NCBI GenBank assembly: GCA_035079385.1
Contig: JAVHKY010000063.1
Location: 1,178,001-1,242,000, forward strand
Source of the DNA: Aspidiotus rigidus
Taxonomy: Eukaryota > Arthropoda > Insecta > Hemiptera > Diaspididae
Length of the DNA stretch: 64,000 nucleotides
Direction: 5' to 3'
Part shown: positions 25,524 through 35,999 of the stretch, in pieces
Numbering within the stretch: the stretch's first letter is position 1
How the letters are laid out: the number at the start of each line of letters is the position of its first letter
Position numbers and translations under genes: made by a program
The notes under the pieces: generated by a model
Told to the model about the DNA's origin: nothing
Databases searched by the model: none
What the model saw: only the letters and a program-made list of their open reading frames with translations

Positions 25524-25668
25524 TTATGACGATCCTAATGAGTCTGGGTATGAATCGGATTATACTTCTGAACTTGATGAGGAAGAAGCTGACGAGGAAA
25601 TTCAAGAAAACGTAGAGGATGAGGTGAATGATGACTTCTTGTCACACCCAATAAGCTCACTAAAATAA
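25524..25668 (+). CDS. Short acidic ORF fragment, unknown
   Basis: The open frame encodes an acidic, low-complexity segment (NYDDPNESGYESDYTSELDE, then EEADEEIQE) ending at a stop at 25666. No start context or splice site is convincing. It immediately precedes the A+T-rich broken ORF at 25752 and could be part of the same gene or an unrelated exon remnant. Confidence 0.25.
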
Positions 25669-25751
25669 TGATGTAGAATAACGATTGTCTTTAAAATGTT
25701 TCTAATAAATAAATAGGTTGTAGCATAAAAATATTATTAACAATAAATATT

Positions 25752-26001
25752 ATGGACTTGCATGAAGATAGTTTGGAAAAAATGTTGAAGAAAAAATTAA
25801 TTGTAGATAAACATTTGAAAAGAAATGATAAGTTACTTAAAGAACTTGAGTCATTTAGATATACCTAATGATGATAATTTAAAAGAATTTCTTAAAAAAT
25901 GTTTTGAATTTCAAAATAATCAAAAACAATTAGTTGAAAGAATGAATGATTCAAGAGAAGAGTTTATAAAATTAGGACTGCCTCCTAGATTAGTTTTATG
26001 A
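25752..26001 (+). pseudogene. Very A+T-rich frameshifted ORF, unknown
   Basis: An ATG opens a frame reading MDLHEDSLEKMLKKKLIVDK and LKELESF, then hits a stop. A single-base shift near 25860 continues as IPNDDNLKEFLKKCFEF, NQKQLVERM and FIKLGLPPRLVL to TGA at 25999. Both halves share Lys/Asn/Glu-rich, strongly A/T-biased codon use and a coiled-coil-like pattern, so they are probably one broken gene of about 83 codons. I do not recognise the product. Composition is more A+T-rich than the neighbours, so transfer from an A+T-rich donor is possible but unproven. Confidence 0.35.
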
Positions 26002-26064
26002 TTACTATTAATAAAGGGAATTATTGAATAATAATCATAAAAAAATTAATACATATATTATCTA

Positions 26065-26994
26065 TCTAATATATAAAATAAAACGTTTGTCTGTATATCT
26101 GTATGTATGTTCATCCATAACTTTCGAACGCCTTCACCTATCGACCTGGAATTTTTTTTGAAAAATTTTGTTTTTTCTGGGTCAGGTTCTTAAATACATT
26201 TCGATGTTTTGACTCCCTGAAGGTGGAGTAGGGGGCGACAAAATTAGGAAAAACGGGCATTATCGAGTACTGAAACTGCTTTGCGCTGTACGTTAGACCT
26301 ACGCGCGTTGAGTGGCGGCGCAGTTTCAAAAATTGAATTATTGTGATAACTCGAGTATAACTCATTTTTATGAAAAATTGAAAAGAACAAAAATTGTAGC
26401 CCCTGTAATTTCCTTTCGAATGAGCCCGGTTCCAGATTTTTAGGAAGAAATTTTGTGACTACAGTATTCCCTGTACTTCCATACTAAGTAAGTTATTTTA
26501 TTCACAGTTTTAAAAACACCTACATAAAGGATTTTACATCCGGTATCTCATACAAGAACCAATGTCTAGACACGGTGCGCACTGCGTATGGGCTAGCGGA
26601 AATGACCCTTTTTTTTACCTGTTGTCCGTGTGTTTTCTTAGGGACTGGCAAAATGTCAATGGATTTGTCTGTATTCTGCTGCGATACAGGCTTCACGCGT
26701 TAAGTCAGCTCTCAAGTGAATTAGTGTGTAAAAAATTTAATTTGGTGATTTTATTTTTGTGCGACTCGGAACTTTGATATTTTATAAGTACAGTCGCAGT
26801 TTTTGGTGTCTATTTTCTTATTTTTGAACTGAATAGTTGTGAACATTGCAAAACTCTTTCCACTGTTTCTTTTTTAAAAATTCATTTGAATTCCAAGATA
26901 CCTACAAAACACACATACCTACAAGATACAGATACCTATAAAACACAGATATCTACTCAACACACAGCTAGCGGTCCGCGTCGCCAACCGCTAG
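26065..26994 (+). mobile_element. Non-autonomous Helitron
   Basis: Begins TCTAATATATAAAATAAAAC after a host A and ends CGCCAACCGCTAG before a host T. The hairpin AGCGGT/ACCGCT at 26970-26992 precedes the CTAG end. It matches the minus-strand copy at 9829-10792 at both ends and inside (for example CTTTCGAACGCCTTCACCTA and ACATCCGGTATCTCATA). No Rep or helicase domain is present. A GGGCTAGCGGAAAT phrase at 26592 also occurs at 20648. Confidence 0.85.
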
Positions 26995-27851
26995 TTCAGT
27001 ATAAACAATATTTATAAAAAATATAAAACATTCAATAAATTGATTTTGGTGGTAGTACTGTATATACGGAGAAATTATAAGACTATAGCGGGAAATAATT
27101 TTGAAGAATTGAAGGCTGTTTGTGGGAAAGAGCGTAAGTGCCAATGACCAAATTTTCCAGGCGGAGAGCGGTTGAAAGGTAAAATGACGCGCTAATACAA
27201 ACGTTTCCTTCGTCCTGGGAAAACGTGTATGCACCACAAAAATATCAATGAGACACAACAGAGCATGAAAATCGTATTGTCGTGACTCTAAATATATAGG
27301 GTCAATGAAAACCTCATTTTCGGTTCCGATGGCACTGACGCTTTTTTCTGATACAGAGATAATAATTGAGCCAGATACTGATAATACTAATTCAGAAACC
27401 AAAGTTGATGAGGGAATAGAAAATGAATAAATGATGATCGGTGTGGTTTTATTCTGAGATATGTCATTTTTCTTATAACCTTATTTTTTGTTCCTCTTCA
27501 TATTTTTGAACCACGGTAGATTCTTCAAAGGAAAAAAAGAAAAAAGACGTATGGTTTATGATTCCAACAGCAGCAGGTATTTTACTTGATATATACACCG
27601 AAGAATATCAAAGAACGTGCCTGATGCAATATGAGCAATGCCGAATACAATGGTAGTGAAAAAAATAATTACACTTTCATCTTAGCCGTGTACTTAGATT
27701 ATAAGTATGAAAAATTTCATTACGCGCGAACCATAACGTAGATGAACGAATACACGCATCAATATTGAAGCGATATAATTTTTATTTTGACGCTTAGCTC
27801 CATGCGATTTGCAGAGAAGGAAAGAGAGGGACGGAGGAAGGAGGAAGGAGG
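26995..27851. other. Unannotated stretch
   Basis: A minus-strand open frame of 144 codons (26968-27402) overlaps the Helitron end and shows no family motif; I regard it as fortuitous. The rest is A+T-rich intergenic sequence. Confidence 0.4.
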
Positions 27852-27886
<35 letters not shown>

Positions 27887-27889
27887 AGA
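27852..27889. repeat. (GAAA)n microsatellite
   Basis: About nine GAAA units within a longer purine-rich tract (27818-27895). Confidence 0.95.
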
Positions 27890-27895
27890 AGAAAC

Positions 27896-28871
27896 AAAAA
27901 ATTGTTCATTCCTCTCGTCAACACGAAATCGAAAATACTTTTTAATATTGTAAAAATATTTCTATCAAGACCTTTGGGGTAAACACTGCGATGGATGAAA
28001 GAACGTAGATGAGTAGATGAAAGTAAAACGGATAAAAGCACTTAGCCAGGGGGTCATCCTATCAATAAATCAAGTTACGTTAGTCGATGCCGCAACACTG
28101 CGACAAGCTAACGTGTCAGAATAGTCGGTCGGCTTGGTGTGAAGTAAAGAACGCCGCTTCAGACCCCCCGTGGCTACATCACCTAACAGATTCCTGCCTC
28201 ATAACAACCCCCTCCTCCTCTGTCGACAATCATAACTCTACTAGGTATATGTATTCCGTACAAAGCCCATCGCGTTTGGTCTTATTATAAGCATTCAAAT
28301 AACAAATATTATAGCTATTTCTTTATTAGGGAATGCCGCTTATACTCTTCCATTTACTCTTACTACTCAACTGAAACGCACGTAAAAAATATTTAATTTA
28401 ATTTCATTTCACTTTAAAAGTTCCGCGACGTTTAAAAGCATGATGTGAGAGAAACCAAATAGTGAAGCTATTGGCCCGAAATTATGACAAAAAAAAAAAA
28501 TCTTCAATTAATAAGTACATAATACGCGTAGATATAATGTTTTCATGAAAACCTTAGCGTATTGAGTATAGATTTTGTAAAAATGAGTGAAAATAAGAAG
28601 ACTAAAGAAGCCGCATATGCAGATATTAACAAGTAGTACTTATATATTTTGCTTTGTACAGAAAAACAATTGTGGAAGGCGTATTAGTTTTAGAAGAGTC
28701 CTTTTTAAAATCTCGAAGTTAACTTATAGCTACATGCATAAATTACCGTCATAGATTTATAAACAATAATAGTTGGGTGAACAGTATGTATAAGAATTAG
28801 TATGTGTATTCGTAAGTTTTTTTTTTCTGAATGAACATTTTCCCTAGTAAATATTCGCGATAATTTTTGAC
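27896..28871. other. Unannotated stretch with a G+C-richer block
   Basis: 28080-28250 is less A+T-rich and has a plus-strand open frame from ATG 28087 with several Cys (HCDKLTCQ, AWCEVKN) reaching a possible donor at CTACTAG|GTATAT near 28241. Evidence is too thin to call an exon. The rest shows nothing. Confidence 0.35.
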
Positions 28872-29340
28872 TTGGACGAAAGGAAGCGTCATAAAAAAAG
28901 TTATGAAGGCCTATGGCCTACCTACGTTCTTTCTTGTAGTATTCTAGAAAATATCTCCAATAATATAAAATTTATTGTTAGATATGTACACGATTCTCTC
29001 TTCCTTATTGAGGACTCTATTTTTAATGACATTTTTGACGTTTTAAACAAGTAAATATCATGGCGTCGTTCGGATTTTACTCGTGAAAAATCTATACTGA
29101 CAATATTAATTTTCTCGGTGTTTCTTGTGTACATTTTAATGAAAACTGTATTCTATTTCATTATAAGAAACCTACGGATACCTCGTTGGGTAGAATTATT
29201 CATAATTTATTACTTCAACTTCGTCCAAGTTACAAATTTGACACTTCGATCAACCTTGAAAATAAATGGCCAAGTCTTTCTAGTAATATTTCTCACAATG
29301 ATATAAACAATAACTTAAAAATCCACTGCAAGATATCGAT
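28872..29340 (+). pseudogene. Penelope-like reverse transcriptase remnant
   Basis: The first frame (28872-29054) contains IKFIVRYVHDSLFLIEDSIF, the region around the catalytic YxDD box, here read as YVHD with His replacing one Asp (at about 28983). A second frame from 29102 reads NINFLGVSCVHFNENCILF, HYKKPTDTSLG and RIIHNLLLQL, matching the RT segment that follows the catalytic box in Penelope-like elements. The intervening sequence is frameshifted. Palm catalysis is lost, and no GIY-YIG domain is seen before the Helentron-derived element begins at 29401. Confidence 0.7.
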
Positions 29341-29400
29341 TAGGTACTGTATAATGTTTTGTTTTTGCTTGTATTCTTTTACTCACGCTACCTGCATCAC

Positions 29401-30060
29401 TTTTACAGACTTTTCATGTTGGAAAAAGGGAGGTATTACACCCGTCCGTTCAGGTTTCCTTATACACATAATAGGCCTATAGGCTTATAAAATGTTTCTT
29501 GTCCGCGGATCTCCTCCAAAACTAGTGGATGGATTTTTGCGAGACTTAGGCAAGTTATAGTCTCTTATCTGGAGATGGGCACCAACAATTTGTTTGCGGA
29601 TCGAATAAGCTTTAACTGATACGTAACTCATCGATGTTTCCAATCGATTTAATACGATTCTGGTAGGTTACGGTTAATTATATTGAAATAAGGATATCGG
29701 CAGAAGTAATCAAAATATAAATCTGCGAAGACTGCAGAAACAATTGTTGTAGACCCGTACAAGGTGGATGGGGAGGAGGAAATAAATTTTCTTGAGACGT
29801 TTTGTAGGTTTTCGGATCATTTCTACCCTAAAATAAAATAAAATTCAGGTTCCCTTATTCAATTATGAATACTTTTGTTGACGTGACGTAATAAGGACAG
29901 ACTTTATAAACTGAGTTTTATTGTTCATTCTTCAACTATCTGGCTTGATTGATAGGTCGTTGGTATTTAATCTAAAGAGCGGGAGCGACTCTCATATTGA
30001 GTTTTGAATTATGAGAGGAAAAGTCGAGTATTACTCGTGCGACTGCGTGAGTGTTTTTTA
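29401..30060 (+). mobile_element. Helentron-derived element (HINE/DINE-1-like), copy 1
   Basis: Starts TTTTACAGACTTTTCATG and, after GGTATTACACCCGTC, runs through CTCCTCCAAAACTAGTGGAT. It ends with an inverted subterminal GGAAAAGTCG (about 30017), a short palindrome (ACTCGTGCGACTGCGTGAGT) and a T-run. The layout of 5' subterminal repeat, inverted 3' subterminal repeat and 3' palindrome is that of Helentron-associated elements such as DINE-1. Most of the internal sequence is shared with the copy at 41531-42953. Confidence 0.65.
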
Positions 30061-30458
30061 TCTCTGCTTGTTTAGTTCCTCATTTTTTTTTTTACCTGAT
30101 AAAGGACACTACACCTGTCCGAAACGTTACCAAGGCAATACCTATTTGTTTTTTTCTTTGTGTGCGGAAAGAGCCGTTTTATTTACTTGTACGAGTACAT
30201 AACTGATTTCATTCACGTTTTCGTTTCGTCATAGACTCGTCTACATCAACATTATAATTATTATCAGTTTGTTATATTATATAAAAATTTTCTTTGAATT
30301 ACTATCAGTTTTCATCAGTTTTGAAAAAGTCCGGCTGGAAATTCGGAAACAATTTGTATTTTCGCTGGCACGTACTCCATATCCTTTTGTTGAAGCAGAG
30401 AGAGAATAATTGAACCGGTTGCGTTCGATGAATTTACAAAGATTATTCAAAACAGTGA

Positions 30459-31059
30459 GGTTCCGGGACACTTTTCCGAAGCCACTTTTCCAAAGGCCAT
30501 TTTTACGAATGGACAATTTTCCGAAAGCCATTCTTCCGATTTCATTTTTCGGAAGTCATTTTTCCGAATGGTCAATTTTCCGAATAGACAATTTGCCGAA
30601 AAAAAATTATTCCGAAAGAAAGTAAGTCCGAAAAAAAAATTCCGAATGCACAATTTTCTAAAAAAAAATATAGCGTACGAATTAAGGTAGGTCGCGAAAT
30701 TCAGGCTTTCCATGGAAATGAAGGGTTATGCTCGTGGTAGTAACCTGACGCTAGAAGGAACTACTCAATGAGACTACAATCATGGAAGCAATCGTAAAGG
30801 ATAAGAAGCTCCCAAATCCCCCAAAAAACCAAAAAAACAAAAAATCTGTAGTATCGAAGAAAATGTAAAAAAAAAAAAGGTCCTTTAAACTTGTTTTGGA
30901 TTGTTTCCCCTCCCAAAGTAATCGTCTGGTCCGCGCCTGGAAATGACTTTGGAAAAATGTTATCGGAAGAATGGCTTTCGGAAAACTGTTCATTCGGAAG
31001 AATGTCCATTCGTAAAAATGGCCTTCGGAAAAGTGGCTTCGGAAAAGTGTCCGGTTACC
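30459..31059. mobile_element. Fold-back element with TTCCGAA-rich arms
   Basis: The left arm (30459 to about 30660) begins GGTTCCGGGACACTTTTCCG. The inverted right arm (about 30940-31059) begins GGTAACCGGACACTTTTCCG and stays similar for about 80 bp. Both arms consist of TTCCGAA units spaced about 20 bp apart. The centre (30665-30900) is unique and contains an A-run at 30869. No transposase is present. The short-unit arms resemble the CCTGAA array beside the MULE at 1424, so a non-autonomous MULE is my best guess. No clean target duplication was found. Confidence 0.65.
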
Positions 31060-31430
31060 ATTCAAGTTTTACGTATTTTCAAGAATTGCAACCTTTGTTA
31101 ATATCCTTTCGAATCAATTCAATTTTAGATTTTAAACAAAGATGTTTATATAAAATGATTCCTTGAAAATGCGCTCTACTTTTGTGATACAAGTAACAAT
31201 ACTCCAGATAAATATTGTCGTCGGATTTTTAAACGGTGAAAGAAAATACGTTGGCTATCTATACACACGCGTTGTTGTTGCTAATAACTTAGTACACGCA
31301 GACCCCGTACTCCAACCGCCAACTAATCGCTCACGGACTGCATGCCAAGTTCAAGAGAACAATGTAAATCACATCCATTGTCTCATAAAAGAATCAAACG
31401 AGTGCGTCTCATGTGTCTACAGACTGAGTG

Positions 31431-31637
31431 TGTAACTCCGTCACGTTGTAACTGTGCTACTCGCAGAGAAGGTTTGCGGGCGTGTATCATTTTAGATAGT
31501 AAAACGGTTGATGTTATCATCATCCGAGCTACAACATGTCGATAGCACACAATTGGAACTGTGAACTTTTTGTTGATTTAGTGTTTGCACTGCAATCTCA
31601 GAAGTATTTTTGTATTTTGTGGGCTGTATTACGCTCA
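31431..31637 (+). repeat. Small TIR repeat (TGTAACTCCGTCACG family), copy 1
   Basis: About 207 bp starting TGTAACTCCGTCACGTTGTA and running to CTGTATTACG. Roughly 90% identical to the copy at 31984-32196 and present inverted at 63739-63967. Its right end is altered (CTCAGTGAACTC). Confidence 0.8.
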
Positions 31638-31649
31638 GTGAACTCAAGT

Positions 31650-31832
31650 GTGAGACTACCTGGCTGGAATGCGCGCTGATTGTAAAAAGTGAAACAAAAT
31701 AACAGAATATCTTTTTTCTCTTTCTTTTTTGGTTGAGCGCGCATGAAACGACGGAACCCAGTTGAACAGAATATCTTCTTTCTCTCTCAACTTCATTCAG
31801 CGCGCATTCCAGCTAGTCTCATACTACAAATT
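31650..31832. repeat. Inverted repeat between the two small repeats
   Basis: TGAGACTACCTGGCTGGAAT with GCGCGCTGA near 31650 is mirrored by TCAGCGCGCATTCCAGCTAG near 31798. An internal AACAGAATATCTT phrase is duplicated. This may be another short TIR element. Confidence 0.6.
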
Positions 31833-31983
31833 GAGTTAACTGATTAGGCTACAGACTTACAAATCAACAAAAAGCTGTTCTCGAGACTTGACGGAAAAGG
31901 TAGCCCACCGGTTCTAAGGGGATCCGACTGAGAGTGTTGATTTTCCTTTCACCAGTCGATGACTCCCTTCCTAAATGGGGGTA

Positions 31984-32196
31984 TGTAACTCCGTCACGTT
32001 GTAACTGTGCTACTCGTAGAGAAAGTTTGCCGGCGTATATATTAGATAGTAGAACGGTTGATGTTATCATCATCCGAGCTATAACATGTCGATAGCACAC
32101 AATTGGAACTGTGAACTTCTTGTTGATTTAGTATTTGCACTGCAATCTCAGAAGTATTGTTGTATTTTGTGGGCTGTATTACGTCACAGAGTTACA
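31984..32196 (+). mobile_element. Small TIR repeat, copy 2 (complete)
   Basis: 213 bp with short inverted termini TGTAACTCCGT and TGTAACTCTGT. It contains GGTTGATGTTATCATCATCC and ACATGTCGATAGCACACAAT phrases shared with the other two copies. No coding capacity, so MITE-like. Confidence 0.7.
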
Positions 32197-33787
32197 TGCA
32201 TATAAAGCGTTAAGGATATAGCAGTTTTTTACTTACTGATTGATGAGAAATAAATCGGTATGACTCAAATTAACAAGAGGTTCTGTTGAAGAAAGGTTGG
32301 CTATAGTTGCTGAGATTTTGCGACCCGAATATAGATAATTTTCAACTTTTGTTTGATTGTATTAATTTATGGCTGTTGGTGTGTACATTTTTGTTTTGTT
32401 TTGTTCTGTTCTATTTTCAAACAGTTCTTGTGAATATAAGTACGTAGTTTGAAAACAGCACTCCCAAATACTACGAGTACAAATACTTCCATTGTAGAAA
32501 CTAATTCAATTAAAAATAACGTTTATGACATACTTAGGCTTACACATAATATACATCACACCCGCACGCGCGTATTCTCTAATTTTTATTTTCTTTAAAT
32601 TATTATTTATCAAGAGTTCTTTTGGCTACAGAGAATAAAATAGGTCTATGTGTTCAACATTTTTGAAGAGATTCTCATGTACCGTACGACACATGTTATA
32701 ACATCTTGCCCCTCAAGTCTGTACACGTTTACATTCACGGGTATACTCTCTACGCTGAAAGTACCTACGTAACTTAACTTTTAACAATTATTATCTTGAA
32801 TTACGCTAAGCGCAGTCATTGTACCACACGACACAAGACTTGTACGAAAAGAGGAGGAGGAAAAAAGAAAAAATAAATAACTTTTTTCTTATTATTTTTC
32901 AACGTTCATTTGCACTCGTCATCTATCTCATAAATTAAAACTCGTTCGTAATGTTTCTAACGTCGCGTGATCTCGTGCTCACAATTTACGATAATAAGTA
33001 ATAATAATAATAATAGTAAAAATCATATTCACGCACCAGAAGACCAACTAGGTGAATAAGGTAAATAAGTATCACCAGTATACGAAAAGAAAGCTACTCA
33101 CAGGCGTAGAATGCTAAATTAATTAATAAAAACATGAAAACACAGTACCTAACATATTCTGAGGTCAAAGGCAATTTAATACTTCTCATAATAGGTAGCT
33201 TCAAATATAGTTATGTAATAATTTGTAACAATAATATTATTCTCATGAATTCCTCAAGTGAATTCAGTATTAGATCCGTTGTACTTGTATGTAATAACAT
33301 TGAACAATATAAACTTTTTGATAATTTTTTTTGTTTTCAGATTCCCTTCTCAAGAATAATTCTCAAATTGTGGGGGTCTTCTCTCAACTACCCATACCTA
33401 AATTTCATTACAATTATTGATCCAGTAATCAGAAGTGACAGCTTCAAGAAAATCTCTTCTTTAGACAATCATTTCCTGCTCTCTCCAACTCATTTGAACA
33501 AGAGAAACTATTATTAATTTTGTAAATTCATCACAATTTGGTCGTTTAGGCTACTATTTCATACTAGTGGTATTGGCGAGCGCGGCGCACACTCTTATTC
33601 TGCCCCTTGCGCGATTGATAAATGAGAATAAATACCTAGTAAGTGTTGCCTTTTGTTACACTATATAAATCAGCATATTCCTTGATATGTTTTAAAACGT
33701 ATAGGTATCCAGAGAGGACCGCGTAGAGGTAGACAATTTCCCTTTCATATTTCATTTTTTTCCTCTTGTTTCAAATTATTAAAAATA
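32197..33787. other. Unannotated A+T-rich stretch
   Basis: Includes a 127-codon plus-strand open frame (33134-33517) with a good polypyrimidine acceptor (TTTTTTTTGTTTTCAG at 33343) in its middle. The peptide after the acceptor shows no known motif, so it is not called as an exon. Confidence 0.4.
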
Positions 33788-33957
33788 CAGGAGCGTATTT
33801 ACGGGGAGGGGGGCAATGGGAACGTCCCCCCCTCAAAACCTCAAAAAAATACTGAAATTGTCTAACTTGACTATAATTTCCGAGCGGAGCGAGGAACAAA
33901 AATTCTTGAACAATGGAATATCCCACCCCCCCTAAATGTACTCGTAAATCCGCCCCT
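33788..33957. mobile_element. Short hAT-like MITE
   Basis: Left end CAGGAGCGTATTTACGGG; inverted right end CAGGGGCGGATTTACGAG. CAGGGGCGGATTTA is a familiar hAT-type terminus. The 170-bp interior is G/C-run rich. Flanking A-rich sequence hides the target duplication. Confidence 0.55.
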
Positions 33958-34124
33958 GAAAATAGTTTTCAAATGTATATTACGATGAAATTGGGCTGTC
34001 ATTATCATTTTAAATTTTCCAGGGGACATTTATGAACAATATTAGCCGGAGTCAAAGTACTATTGCAAATATGATCTACTGTCGTTAAAATACATAATAA
34101 TAAAAGCCAGATATGAGTTTCTGA

Positions 34125-34364
34125 TGGAAGTTTTTAAACCAGAAGTAGAAAATAAGAAACAAGTATTTTTAATTCCAAGAGTGATTTTTAAATTTACAGC
34201 TGGAAGATTACGAGTTGAAATTTGAAGGATTCAGTTTTCAATTTGACTACACGATGAGTGAATGTCAAGGTCAGACACTTGACGTTGCTGGTGTTGACTG
34301 TAGGAAACATATCCTTACTCACGGACACTTCTCGTACGTGGCTCTCAGTAGAGCTAGAAATTAA
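34125..34364 (+). pseudogene. Helitron/PIF1-like helicase C-terminal fragment
   Basis: In one frame around 34128-34185 I read FKPEVENKKQVFLIPRV. After a frame change near 34200 comes YELKFEGFSFQFDYTMSECQ, then GQTLDVAGVDCRKHI and SYVALSRARN with a stop at 34362. This matches the last PIF1-family helicase motifs of Helitron Rep-helicase proteins (the SQGQT and YVALSRAR motifs). The rest of the protein is missing. It is a dead remnant of an autonomous Helitron or a related helicase gene. Confidence 0.65.
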
Positions 34365-34535
34365 AAAAATATTTATACTATCAAGTAACCCTTCATCAAA
34401 ACTTCAATTTCTAATCAAGGTACACATCGCCCGATTTTATCATTATACCAGCTGATATATTTATGTTTGTTGTCCGGGTTAGCGACTTCATCTATATTAC
34501 AACCGAGTCAGTGCTGTATGAAGTTATTATTTTCA

Positions 34536-34928
34536 CAACACTAACGGTGAAAACGCAACTTTTCGCCACTTAAAACGATGGCGAAAATGGGTTTTATCAC
34601 AAGTAGTCCGTAAAACTGTGGTGAAAAGTAAAAACTGTAGTGAAAAACGAAGAACTGTTGTGAAAAGTAAGTGAAGGCGTGGCGAAAACGTAAAACTGTA
34701 GTGAAAAGTAAGAGAACAGTGGCGAAAACGTAGAGATGAAACTGTAGTGAAAACTGAGGTCAGTGAACTCCATTCTCTCTGAGGTTGGTACGATGAACAG
34801 TGTTGTAAGAACTTCCAAAAAAACGCTGTGAACTACCATTATTCTTCAGTGCAGCCAGGTTCCTATTATTTTATCGTTTCCGCCATCGTTTTCGTGACAA
34901 AAAGTTGCGGTTTCACCGTCAGTGTTGT
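34536..34928. mobile_element. MITE with about 50-bp TIRs
   Basis: Left end ACAACACTAACGGTGAAAAC matches the inverted right end ACAACACTGACGGTGAAACC, and similarity continues for about 50 bp (GCAACTTTT, AACGATGGCG). The interior repeats GTGGCGAAAAC/GTAGTGAAAAGTA units about ten times. Confidence 0.75.
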
Positions 34929-34941
34929 AAAAAATATAATA

Positions 34942-35070
34942 CTCGACAAGCGGTGAGAACTCGCGTTTCACTTGGAGTTTCAGAGCAACCAATCACGCTC
35001 GCTACGCTCGCGTGATACTCGGTTGCACTGAAACTCCTTGTGAAAACGCTCGTTTTCACCGCTTGTCGTG
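34942..35070. mobile_element. 129-bp near-perfect hairpin MITE
   Basis: Arms of about 48 bp (CGACAAGCGGTGAGAACTCG on the left, CGACAAGCGGTGAAAACGAG when the right arm is inverted) pair over most of their length. The centre ATCACGCTCGCTACGCTCGC is itself palindromic. TA flanks both sides (34940 and 35071). It lies 13 bp from the preceding MITE. Confidence 0.75.
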
Positions 35071-35737
35071 TAACATACTATTTCCTCCCAATGTATCGAT
35101 TACGACAAGCTCGCTGCAGGTACTACAACTATAGAGCCTGTTAACCGAGTTTTCTCCCTCTCCGCGTTGATAAGATAAGCGCTCGGACGTCGTGTCGGAC
35201 GTCGTATCGTTTCTCCCCTTGTCGGCCTACTAGCATCACTTTTTACTTCGTTCATACAACACGTTTTATACTTTTCCCTTTTGCTCTCGTATATTATACC
35301 GTTGTATTGACAACTTTCGAATAGTGTAATTATTGCACTCTCTTTCTTTATTATTTCTGTACAAATTGTGTAAATATATTGTATAGTTTCATGGTCCTCC
35401 GTTTCACTTAAACAGAGCCCTACTACAGTCCCTGCGACCAAGAAATTTTTATATTGTGTTGTGATTTCAATAAGTGTTTTTAGAATTTAATATTCTTATT
35501 GCTACCCATATTGAAATAATAATTATGTTTATATTTATAAATTTACAATATCGCTTTAAACTTACAGGATTTTCATGAATTTCCATGCGCCAAAATGAAT
35601 CGATCTCCCATTGGTGTAGCTCGAAAATCGAAATTTTCTCTAGTCTCCTGCCTCATACATTTAATTCGCTAGTCGAAAATGAGGCAATTTTGCTTCCCCT
35701 TGTTGCTATTGATGACGAATTTCCATTGGTTTAATAA
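35071..35737. other. Unannotated stretch
   Basis: A minus-strand open frame of 113 codons (35100-35441) has no recognisable domain. 35180-35215 duplicates the word CGGACGTCGT. Confidence 0.35.
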
Positions 35738-35994
35738 CACTACACAACAAAAAAAAAATTGAAAAATGCATGAACGAAATTATACGATTCTAGAAGTAGC
35801 TATCGAATTTTCCGAGTACGAGAACACACACTGCACGTCGCTACGATTCCCGGGAACTTGGGACATGATCATTTCTCGATAACCAGAACGAATTTTGGAA
35901 AACGGTCAACGGCATCGTGATCAGCGTAGAAAAGACTTCTAGAATCGTATAATTTCGTTTATGCATTTTTCAATTTTTTTTTTTTTGTGTAGTG
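35738..35994. mobile_element. CACTA-terminus MITE with 60-bp TIRs
   Basis: Inverted ends of about 60 bp start CACTACACAA and run through A-rich sequence to GAAATTATACGATTCTAGAA with few mismatches. TAA occurs directly outside both ends (35735-35737 and 35995-35997), fitting a 3-bp target duplication. A CACTA terminus with a 3-bp duplication suggests the CMC (CACTA/Chapaev) superfamily; PIF/Harbinger also makes TWA duplications. Confidence 0.7.
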
Positions 35995-35999
35995 TAATC

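Noticed and set aside
26968..27402. 144-codon minus-strand open frame
   Set aside because: It overlaps a Helitron 3' end, has no motif, and its amino-acid pattern fits A+T-rich noncoding DNA.
31431..32196. Interpretation of the direct repeats as LTRs of a retrotransposon
   Set aside because: The repeats have short inverted termini of their own, there is no primer-binding site or polyprotein between them, and a third copy stands alone at 63739.
33344..33517. Terminal exon after a strong polypyrimidine acceptor
   Set aside because: The peptide shows no family resemblance, and no matching upstream donor or exon could be identified.
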